From an uncultured Caryophanales bacterium (GTDB lineage: Bacteria; Bacillota_I; Bacilli_A; RFN20; CAG-826), in the NCBI GenBank assembly GCA_946647665.1, contig CAMPCW010000003.1:1-47069 (forward strand): DNA of 47,069 bases, written 5' to 3'. The translations under genes were made by a program, and so were the position numbers. Numbering within the stretch: the first letter of the stretch is position 1; each line of letters starts with the position of its first letter. Below the pieces are notes generated by a model. The model worked only from the letters and a program-made list of their open reading frames with translations. It was not told the origin of the DNA and made no database searches. Of the stretch, positions 39,749 through 47,069 are shown piece by piece.

Positions 39749-40579
39749 ATGAGTTTACAACCTTTCGTTAAATGGGCTGGCGGGAAACGTCAAATAATGG
39801 ATAAACTTCTAAAGTTTAAGCCAAAGAAATATAAGCACTATTTTGAACCATTCGTTGGCGGTGGTGCTTTGCTTATGGAATTAGAACCTATCCACGCAAC
39901 AATTAATGACTCTAATAAAGAACTAATGTATGTCTACAAATGTCTCAGAAATAAAAGGCTATTCAAAAAGTTTTATGAGATTTGTAAGATTCATGAAGAA
40001 AATCATTCCGAAGAGTATTATTACAAAATTAGAGATTTAGACAGAAAAAAGAGCGTCTATGTAAAAATGACAATGCCTGAAAAGGCAGCACGCTGCGTTT
40101 ATCTGAATAAAGCCTGTTTTAATGGCTTATATAGAGTCAGTGGTAAGGGCTACTTCAATGTTCCTTCAGCTAAACGTGAAAAAGTTAAATGTTTCGATGA
40201 AGACAACATTCAAGCACTACATAAATATTTTCATAAAAGAAAACCTATTATTTTAAATAAAGATTTTGCCGATGCTGTTGTGACAGCAAAAGCAGGAGAT
40301 TTTGTCTATTTTGATCCTCCATACGATGTCGTTGGTGAACAATCCTTTACTTCCTATACCGCTAGCGGTTTTGGAAGAGATGAGCAAACAAGACTAAGAG
40401 ATTTAATTAAGACATTAACCGACAAAGGCGTTCTTGTCATGGCGAGTAATGCTAATACACCGTTTATCAAAGATTTATATAAAGATTTCAATATTCATGT
40501 CATCAATGCTAAAAGAATGATTAATTCCAAAGGTGATGGCCGTGGTGATGTTGAAGAAGTGATAATTACTAACTATTAA
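39749..40579 (+). CDS. dpnM: DNA adenine methylase, DpnM/Dam-type
   Basis: FVKWAGGKRQIMDKL, FEPFVGGGALLMEL, FVYFDPPYDVV; first gene of DpnII-type operon. Confidence 0.93.
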   Translation: MSLQPFVKWAGGKRQIMDKLLKFKPKKYKHYFEPFVGGGALLMELEPIHATINDSNKELMYVYKCLRNKRLFKKFYEICKIHEENHSEEYYYKIRDLDRKKSVYVKMTMPEKAARCVYLNKACFNGLYRVSGKGYFNVPSAKREKVKCFDEDNIQALHKYFHKRKPIILNKDFADAVVTAKAGDFVYFDPPYDVVGEQSFTSYTASGFGRDEQTRLRDLIKTLTDKGVLVMASNANTPFIKDLYKDFNIHVINAKRMINSKGDGRGDVEEVIITNY

Positions 40580-40580
40580 T

Positions 40581-41399
40581 ATGTTTACAAAGAAAGATAT
40601 CTTTTTTCAAGATGGTGATTTTACGCTCCTAAAAGGAGATTCTTTCAAACTTCTAAAAAAGATAGAGCCAAAATCGATCGATATGATTTTTGCCGATCCA
40701 CCATATTTTCTTTCCAGTGGTGGTGTTACGTGTCAAAGCGGAAAGCAAGTATCTGTCGATAAAGGAGAATGGGATTATTCAAAAACCATAGAGGATAGAA
40801 TCAAGTATCATCGTAAATGGATTGCTTTATGCAGAGGTGTGCTTAAGGACAACGGGACGATAATGATTTCATCAACATTGCACAGTGTTTATGCCATTGG
40901 TGTAGCTCTAGAACTTGATGGATATTCCATTATTAACAACATTATTTGGAAGAAGACTAATCCTGCTCCAAACTTGTCATGCAGATGTTTTACTCACTCA
41001 ACCGAAACAATTATTTGGGCTAGAAAGCAACTCACATTAAAGAAAAAAGGAAAACATTATTTCAATTATGAGACCATGAAAGAAGAGAATGGTGGAAAGC
41101 AAATGAAAGATGTTTGGGAATTTGATGCCGAACCAGAAATAGTTGAAATTGGTACCGCTTCTAAAAGTGAGAAGAAATTCGGTAAGCACCCAACTCAAAA
41201 GCCAACAAAACTGCTTGAGAGACTAATAACAGCCGCTTCTAAAGAAGGGGATTTAATTCTAGACCCATTTAACGGAAGCGGAACAACAGGAATTGTCGCT
41301 CATAATATGAAACGACAATATATTGGTATAGAATTAGATATAGATTATTTGGAACTTACCAAGAAAAGATACTTAGGAGGCGAATCTAATGGCAAATAG
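40581..41399 (+). CDS. dpnA: Second DNA adenine methyltransferase (DpnA-like)
   Basis: IDMIFADPPYFLSSGG, KHPTQKPTKLLERLI, LILDPFNGSGTTGIVAH. Confidence 0.92.
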   Translation: MFTKKDIFFQDGDFTLLKGDSFKLLKKIEPKSIDMIFADPPYFLSSGGVTCQSGKQVSVDKGEWDYSKTIEDRIKYHRKWIALCRGVLKDNGTIMISSTLHSVYAIGVALELDGYSIINNIIWKKTNPAPNLSCRCFTHSTETIIWARKQLTLKKKGKHYFNYETMKEENGGKQMKDVWEFDAEPEIVEIGTASKSEKKFGKHPTQKPTKLLERLITAASKEGDLILDPFNGSGTTGIVAHNMKRQYIGIELDIDYLELTKKRYLGGESNGK

Positions 41400-42285
41400 A
41401 GATTTCAATCTTTGGCTATCTACAATGAAAGATAGCGTTGCAACCTGGACATATTACACGGACTTCAACAAAGTTTATGAAAACGTGCAGAAAATTAAGG
41501 TAGAACTCAACATTTTAAATTCCCTCATTGGTTCCAAGAATATCGAAGAAGAGTTTAAGAACATCTTGAAGGAATATCCGAAAGTTTTGGTCGTTGTTCC
41601 AATTCTGTTAGCTAAGCGTGAGGCAGAAATCAAAGTTCAAGATGCTGATGGAAGCTATGTTTTTAATTTTGTTAAAATGAATTACACAATCGACCAGTAT
41701 GCTCTATTCATGAGAAATAGTGGACTTTTTGATTTACTACAAAACCACCTCATCAACAACCTGGTTGATTATGTTTTAGGCGTTGAAGTCGGCATGGATA
41801 CAAACGGCCGCAAAAATAGGACCGGCCATGTAATGGAAGATTTGGTCGAATCATATCTCATCAAAGCCGGATTAGTTAAAGGAAAAACATATTTCAAAGA
41901 GATGTATGCTTCTGAAGTTGAGAAAAAATTTCATCTCGATTTATCTAAATTGAGTAATGATGGCAAGGCAGAAAAAAGATTTGATTTTGTGTTCACCAAT
42001 AATTTCGGAACAGTCTTTGCTTGCGAATGCAATTTCTATGGAAGCCAAGGCTCTAAACTGAACGAAACAGCAAGAAGTTATAAAACATTAACTTTAGAAT
42101 CGAAAGAAATTACAGACTTCCAATTTGTTTGGTTTACAGACGGCATAGGTTGGAATTCTGCAAAACACAACTTGGAAGAGACATTTGATGTTTTAGATTG
42201 TTTATATAATCTTCAAGATTTAGAAGAAGGCGCAATTAATGAACTTGTTGAGCCTGAAAAATATTTAAAGAAACTACTTAAATAA
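41389..42285 (+). CDS. dpnB: DpnII-type restriction endonuclease
   Basis: VGMDTNGRKNRTGHVMEDLVESYL, RFDFVFTNNFGTVFACECNFYGSQGSKLNETARSY; follows dpnM/dpnA. Confidence 0.92.
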   Translation: MANRDFNLWLSTMKDSVATWTYYTDFNKVYENVQKIKVELNILNSLIGSKNIEEEFKNILKEYPKVLVVVPILLAKREAEIKVQDADGSYVFNFVKMNYTIDQYALFMRNSGLFDLLQNHLINNLVDYVLGVEVGMDTNGRKNRTGHVMEDLVESYLIKAGLVKGKTYFKEMYASEVEKKFHLDLSKLSNDGKAEKRFDFVFTNNFGTVFACECNFYGSQGSKLNETARSYKTLTLESKEITDFQFVWFTDGIGWNSAKHNLEETFDVLDCLYNLQDLEEGAINELVEPEKYLKKLLK

Positions 42286-42295
42286 GGAGATAATT

Positions 42296-44380
42296 ATGAA
42301 CGCTAATTCTGAAAGAATTCTTACCTACATGTTTGAAAACAGAAGGCAGTATAGCATTCCTGTTTATCAAAGAAACTATGATTGGAAAAGAGACAACTGT
42401 GTCACTTTATTTGATGACATCAAGAATCTAATTAACACTGAGAAAAAACACTTTCTTGGTACTATTGTTCAGGTTTCTCTCGAAGAAAAGAATGGCATTA
42501 AGCGCTATTTAATTATCGATGGTCAACAAAGATTTACCACTTTGTTTTTGCTCATTAAGGCTTTAAGAGATTCAACCGTCAAAGAAAGCGAACAAGAATT
42601 ATGTGATGAAAAGCTCTTTAATATCGATAAGTTTAAAGACTGGTCACAAGACGAACAAAGCCGTTTGAAACTAAAACCAATTAAGACAGATAATGAACAA
42701 CTCCTCCTTTTAATGGCGGGTAACATTGAGGCAATGGACAAGAGTTCAAATATTTATTTGAATTATGACTACTTCCTAAAGCTTATTAAGGAATTATTGG
42801 CGACTGGAATTACTGTTCGTGACTTCATGAATGGTATGGATAGATTAGAATGCGTCATGATTACCTTGTTTGAAGAGAAGGGCGATGAACCTCAAGTAGT
42901 TTTTGAAAGAATTAACTCAACTGGCCTAGATTTGACATTATCCGACTTGATTAGAAACTACATCTTGATGACAGATGAAGATGCTGAGCACCTTTACAAC
43001 GAATATTGGATCAAGATTGAAAACAAGCTAGGAAGAGATACTGGAACCTTATCCGAATACTTTATCGACTATTTCAATTACTTATTACCAGAGCAAGTTT
43101 ATGCTAAAAACGCTTATGACTTGTTTAAGAAATATGCTTTGCGAAGCAATTTAAGCCATGAAAGCATTCTCAAAGGCATATACGATTCAGTTGAAGCATA
43201 TGCTGCTTTCATTGGAAAAGATAATAAATATAGCGAAAAAATTAATGAGAAACTCTCATATTTCAGATCATTAAAACAATCAACCATTTATACATTCTTG
43301 TTAAATGTGTTTTCTGATTTCGACAATGGTGTGATTTCCGAAGATGTCCTTTGTGAATTATTGGATTTCTTCATCTCATATACTGTGAGACGTTACATAA
43401 CTGGAGTCCCATCGAATTCATATAGAAGCTTCTACAAGTCTCTTTATAAAAGAGTCTTTGATGATGAGTCACTTAGAACTGAAGAGAACTATTTAAAAAC
43501 TATTTATTCATTTATGTTACAACTCAATACCAAAGATGCAGTGCCTTCTAATCTACAATTTGAAAGCTGCCTCAAGACAGAAAAGATTTATGAAAAAGAC
43601 GCGAGAATCTGTAAGTTCTTGCTTTGCTGTATTGAAAACTATGGTTCATCCGAAAAAGTTGAAGCAAATAGTTTAGTAACTATTGAACATATTATGCCTC
43701 AATCCGTACAAGACAATTGGAAGGATGAAATTGGCGAAGACTATGATTTCGTCCATGAAAAGTATTTACATACTTTAGGCAACTTAACTTTAACTGGTTA
43801 TAACTCGGAATTAGGCACCAAGTCATTCAACGAAAAAGTTGAAATGATGAAAGACAAGAATTCCAAGATGGTTACTCTTAATAAGGATGTTTATACTGCA
43901 ACCAAGTGGACAAAGAAATCTATTGAAGATAGAGCTGAGCGACTCGCTTCAATATTACTCAAAGCTTTCCCTCTTCCACAGTTAGCAGAACAAATCAAGT
44001 TTGAAAACATCAAGGATAACGCGCTTACCTACAACGATGTTGATAAGGTCAGAGGAACTAAGCCAACTTCATTCATCTGCTTAGGTGAAAGAGTGTTAGT
44101 TGATTCCTGGTCTGATATGTTAACAAAGCTATTCAATGTTTTATATGAGCTTGATTCAGCAAGATTAGAAGAATGCGCTAAAGAGAAATTTAAACTTGAA
44201 CATGCGGACAAAGTTTACATCACCTATGATGTCAATGACTTGAGAAAGCCATACGAGATCAAGAATAGTGGCATCCTCATCGAAACAAATTTGAGTTCAA
44301 CAAACATTTTGTCTTTTATTAGAGAGACGTTTGATAAGTATAACCTTTCTGATGATGACTTCATCTTCTATATCGAATAA
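42296..44380 (+). CDS. DUF262/DUF1524 protein (GmrSD-like, type IV restriction-related)
   Basis: YSIPVYQRNYDWKRDNC, IIDGQQRFTTLFLL, HNH motif VTIEHIMPQSVQDNWKDE..YLHTLGNLTLTGYN. Confidence 0.9.
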   Translation: MNANSERILTYMFENRRQYSIPVYQRNYDWKRDNCVTLFDDIKNLINTEKKHFLGTIVQVSLEEKNGIKRYLIIDGQQRFTTLFLLIKALRDSTVKESEQELCDEKLFNIDKFKDWSQDEQSRLKLKPIKTDNEQLLLLMAGNIEAMDKSSNIYLNYDYFLKLIKELLATGITVRDFMNGMDRLECVMITLFEEKGDEPQVVFERINSTGLDLTLSDLIRNYILMTDEDAEHLYNEYWIKIENKLGRDTGTLSEYFIDYFNYLLPEQVYAKNAYDLFKKYALRSNLSHESILKGIYDSVEAYAAFIGKDNKYSEKINEKLSYFRSLKQSTIYTFLLNVFSDFDNGVISEDVLCELLDFFISYTVRRYITGVPSNSYRSFYKSLYKRVFDDESLRTEENYLKTIYSFMLQLNTKDAVPSNLQFESCLKTEKIYEKDARICKFLLCCIENYGSSEKVEANSLVTIEHIMPQSVQDNWKDEIGEDYDFVHEKYLHTLGNLTLTGYNSELGTKSFNEKVEMMKDKNSKMVTLNKDVYTATKWTKKSIEDRAERLASILLKAFPLPQLAEQIKFENIKDNALTYNDVDKVRGTKPTSFICLGERVLVDSWSDMLTKLFNVLYELDSARLEECAKEKFKLEHADKVYITYDVNDLRKPYEIKNSGILIETNLSSTNILSFIRETFDKYNLSDDDFIFYIE

Positions 44381-44405
44381 CTAATAATCCTATTATTAAG
44401 AACAG

Positions 44406-44438
44406 GGCCTCTAGTCAATTTGAGAGGCTTTTTCTTTA
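44406..44438 (+). terminator. Terminator of R-M operon
   Basis: GCCTCT-agtcaatttg-AGAGGCTTTTTCTTT. Confidence 0.7.
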
Positions 44439-44447
44439 AAAAAACGG

Positions 44448-44497
44448 GGTGGACATTTTACTCCAAAAGGTGGACAAAATCCAAATAGGGGTGGAAA
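44448..44497. mobile_element. Possible IS21-family terminal remnant (three GGTGGA repeats at 21-bp spacing)
   Basis: GGTGGACA at 44448 and 44469, GGTGGAAA at 44490. Confidence 0.4.
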
Positions 44498-44535
44498 TTG
44501 TATTATTACGCAGCATCCTAGCCATCTTAGCATTG

Positions 44536-44568
44536 AATCCTTGATACAAGTGTATTAAGGATTTTTTT
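44536..44568 (+). repeat. Right copy of terminator-like repeat
   Basis: AATCCTTGATACAAgtGTATTAAGGATTTTTTT; first 14 nt identical to 39484. Confidence 0.7.
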
Positions 44569-44576
44569 AAAAAAAC

Positions 44577-44608
44577 TGTGACACTTTTGTGACGCATGTA
44601 GGTATAGT
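44577..44608 (+). promoter_or_regulatory. TGTGAC-N5-TGTGAC direct repeat plus -10 TATAGT
   Basis: TGTGACACTTTTGTGAC (44577-44593), TATAGT (44603-44608). Confidence 0.6.
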
Positions 44609-44637
44609 ATATAAAAGATTTTTACTGGAGGTGTTTT

Positions 44638-46020
44638 ATGCTTAAGAAAAATGTAATCTTCATATTAACTAACACAATGGCTATTGGAGTTTTTGCTTCG
44701 GTTGCCTTATTATCAAACAACTTGGGTAGTTCTTCATTTTTGAATGCTGAGAGCGAACCATACACATTAACAATTAACGCATCGAATAGATCTAATTTTG
44801 TTCAAGATGGTGATGTTTATAGAGGAACATTCAAAACAGGTCTTGGTAACGATGTCACATTTGTCACCAATTCAGTTAATTTTATTGGAGAAGATGTTTT
44901 TTATTGGCAAAGAAATAGCGGGTATTTAAAAAATGAAACTGCTATGACTGGTTTATACCAAATCGATATAAGCGCTTATGTCTATGGAGGTCCAAATCCA
45001 AGCGCTGCAACTCTTAGAACTGAAACAAGGATTGATCCAAAACAAGCGAGTTCGGTTTATAGCGTAGACAAGATGATTGGTGCAAAATCAGTTCAAACAT
45101 ATTCAATAAATATTCCTAACAACCAAAATCATGGAAATTATATTTCTATGAAATTAAACGAAAACATCCAATATGCATCTCGCTTAGAAGTCACATCAGT
45201 CAAATTTTATTTTAGTTGTTCGAACGTTAAAAACCTCGTAAAAGTGTCTTCCACAAATGAAAGCTATGGAACAGTTTCAATCGAAGGTTATGGTAGCAAC
45301 GAACAAATTGTGGCTAATGGAACTCAAATCACAATTCATGCAAATCCACTCACCAATTATCAAACTGAGTTTTTTGCATCTTTCAAAGGTTGGCATTTAA
45401 ACGGCAGTGAAGAAGTCGTAAGCAGAGATTTCGACATAACGTTCACCACAGAATTAAATAAATCATATGTTTATGTGGCAGAATTTGAAGAAGCTGAAAC
45501 AGAATTATTTGACCAAGGTGTAGACACTTCAGGCGATAAATTAACTACTTATGTAAAAAACAAGAATAACAAGTATTATCCACTCAACAGCGTGAAAGAT
45601 GATAATACGTCTTTTCCAACAGCCCTAACTGACAAAGTTAACGAATTATTTATTGCACAACATTTCAGTAGGGAGAATTACTTGACCCATCTTGAATTAA
45701 ATATTGATCGCAAAGGCCGTGGCAATTGGGAACCATTTGATCCAGACAAAATTCAAGCAGTTATCTTCTATATGAATATGGACCAGCCTACACAATACGA
45801 CCCAGTTGGAATTGATCAATTTGTAACAACAAACGGAACGCTTACAACATACAGCGGTTTAAAAGATAAAACAGATGGAAATAAGGCTATGAGTAAGGTT
45901 GTTTGGACAAACTTCACATCTAATAAAGCTGAATTTTATGTTCCTAATAAGTACCGAGATCCAGATAACATCATAAAACACAATATTTGGATCAAGAGAA
46001 TGCTGGTTATTGAAAGATAA
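44638..46020 (+). CDS. Exported protein with divergent InlB B-repeat-like domain
   Basis: N-terminal signal peptide; SYGTVSIEGYGSNEQIVANGTQITIHANP..FASFKGWHLNGSEEVVSRDFDITFT; SD GGAGG. Confidence 0.7.
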   Translation: MLKKNVIFILTNTMAIGVFASVALLSNNLGSSSFLNAESEPYTLTINASNRSNFVQDGDVYRGTFKTGLGNDVTFVTNSVNFIGEDVFYWQRNSGYLKNETAMTGLYQIDISAYVYGGPNPSAATLRTETRIDPKQASSVYSVDKMIGAKSVQTYSINIPNNQNHGNYISMKLNENIQYASRLEVTSVKFYFSCSNVKNLVKVSSTNESYGTVSIEGYGSNEQIVANGTQITIHANPLTNYQTEFFASFKGWHLNGSEEVVSRDFDITFTTELNKSYVYVAEFEEAETELFDQGVDTSGDKLTTYVKNKNNKYYPLNSVKDDNTSFPTALTDKVNELFIAQHFSRENYLTHLELNIDRKGRGNWEPFDPDKIQAVIFYMNMDQPTQYDPVGIDQFVTTNGTLTTYSGLKDKTDGNKAMSKVVWTNFTSNKAEFYVPNKYRDPDNIIKHNIWIKRMLVIER

Positions 46021-46041
46021 CTAACTAGCAAAATTCTAAAA

Positions 46042-46073
46042 AGGCTAGAGGAAATCAAACCTCTAGCTTTTTA
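46042..46073 (+). terminator. Rho-independent terminator
   Basis: GGCTAGAGG-aaatcaaa-CCTCTAGCTTTTTATT. Confidence 0.7.
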
Positions 46074-46192
46074 TTATGATATTGCTACTAAAAAGAAGTT
46101 TTAGACTTCTTTATTTGCTAACTCCATGAGGTTTTTGACACGATTAAAAAAGTTTGATTATATCTATATTTTGTGGAGGTGCTACTAACATT

Positions 46193-46233
46193 CAAAAAGT
46201 GTTCATTGTATCAAACTCGGTGCACTTATAGAA
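46193..46233. repeat. Copy 1 of a ~40-bp degenerate repeat
   Basis: AAAAGTGTTCATTGTATCAAACTCGGTGCACTTATAGAACC; similar to 46775. Confidence 0.4.
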
Positions 46234-46402
46234 CCTACATTTAATGCACGGCAATACCGTGTTTTCTTTATTTTATTAGATATAGTTTGATATTCTAAAA
46301 TATCAAATAATTCTAAAAAATCTACAATTATAAACTAATAATTTCATTATATAAAAATAGGGCTTTATTATGAATATAAAACTATAATAGAATTTGAATC
46401 TA

Positions 46403-46436
46403 TGTGGCACTTTTGTGACAGAATCAATGATATAGT
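46403..46436 (+). promoter_or_regulatory. TGTGGC-N5-TGTGAC direct repeat plus -10 TATAGT
   Basis: TGTGGCACTTTTGTGAC (46403-46419), TATAGT (46431-46436). Confidence 0.6.
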
Positions 46437-46461
46437 AAAAATAACAAGAAGGACTTAGATT

Positions 46462-46755
46462 ATGAAACAAGATTTATTAAAAGATTTAACAGAAGAACAA
46501 ATTGCAAAAATTAAAGCCTGTAATAACAGTGAAAAATTATTAGCGTTAGCAAAAGAAGAAGGCGTGGAATTAACCGATGAGCAATTAAGCGCGATATCCG
46601 GGGGATGCTTATTCAGTTCAACTAAAAATGATTGTCCTCAATGTGGCGCTGGATATGATGACATTATGTTCTGGAGTGAACGTTTTGCAGATGGGCATGA
46701 AACCGTTCATTACGAATGCAAAAAATGTCAATGTCAATGGACCAAGAATAGATAA
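46462..46755 (+). CDS. Nif11-like leader peptide protein, putative RiPP precursor with Cys-rich zinc-ribbon-like core
   Basis: LLKDLTEEQIAKIKACNNSEKLLALAKEEGVELTDEQLSAISGG double-Gly leader; C-terminal CPQC...CKKCQC. Confidence 0.75.
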   Translation: MKQDLLKDLTEEQIAKIKACNNSEKLLALAKEEGVELTDEQLSAISGGCLFSSTKNDCPQCGAGYDDIMFWSERFADGHETVHYECKKCQCQWTKNR

Positions 46756-46774
46756 TTTAGTTTGTTTTAACATT

Positions 46775-46816
46775 TTAAAAGTGTTCCTTGTATTATTCTC
46801 GTAGTACTTAGACAAC
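46775..46816. repeat. Copy 2 of a ~40-bp degenerate repeat
   Basis: AAAAGTGTTCCTTGTATTATTCTCGTAGTACTTAGACAACC; similar to 46193. Confidence 0.4.
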
Positions 46817-46866
46817 CGTAAACCCCGCCGGAAACGAACCAAATTTTCGGCTTTATTTATATCAAA

Positions 46867-47069
46867 TTAAAAATGGCCACCTCTGTATAATGAGGTGGTT
46901 TTCAAACCATTTTTCTTCATTATTTTAGAAACTGTTTCTGGACGTGTAATTATTCCTTTATTTTCTAGTACAATATCAATCCTATTTTGTCCGTACAATC
47001 CATTAGATTCATCAGTATGCCTAAAAGATATCCATCTTGACAGGATGTGTGAATTTTCAAACAGGTGTG
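46867..47069 (-). pseudogene. Fragment resembling IS3-family transposase HTH_21 region (runs off window)
   Basis: Minus-strand translation ...RHTDESNGLYGQNRIDIVLENKGIITRPETVSKIMKKNGLKTTSLYRGGHF* resembles YGyRRI..L...G..V...TV.rlMk..GL; ends where the DDE domain would be expected. Confidence 0.5.

Noticed and set aside
46618-46842. Minus-strand 74-aa ORF antisense to the Nif11 gene
   Set aside because: No SD or promoter seen, no recognisable motif, and it overlaps the much better supported plus-strand Nif11 gene; part of it reads through the repeat at 46775

Overview
AT-rich bacterial chromosome segment, probably from an uncultured Bacilli/Mollicutes-related Firmicute. Taxonomy is inferred from gene content and base composition only. 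The standard bacterial code is used: TGA is a real stop at 27876-27878 and Trp is TGG. The first ~39 kb is mostly housekeeping and transport: lipoproteins, a BMP-type nucleoside ABC transporter, an HMA/ZIP/DtxR/FeoAAB metal cluster, cardiolipin synthase, PlsC acyltransferases, acyl-CoA ligase, FtsX/MacB-type ABC exporters, Sir2, a PTS EIIC, TcdA, RimO, a domain-swapped GH3 and three tRNAs. From ~39.4 kb a tRNA-Thr is followed by an accessory region. It holds a DpnII-type restriction-modification operon fused to a DUF262/DUF1524 (GmrSD-like) gene, bounded by two near-identical hairpin repeats. Beyond that are IS relics, an exported InlB-repeat-like protein and an orphan Nif11-leader peptide with a zinc-ribbon-like core. 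The most interesting signals are: (1) a ~390-nt intergenic region with nested hairpins and two predicted pseudoknots ahead of a YhcG-type nuclease; (2) a shared TGTGAC-N5-TGTGAC promoter motif at three genes for exported or lipo- proteins and the Nif11 peptide; (3) the repeat-bounded defence cassette; (4) the Nif11 peptide itself; (5) three GTTAG-N6-CTAAC palindromes around metal genes. No homology or structure searches were run; all family assignments are by eye.
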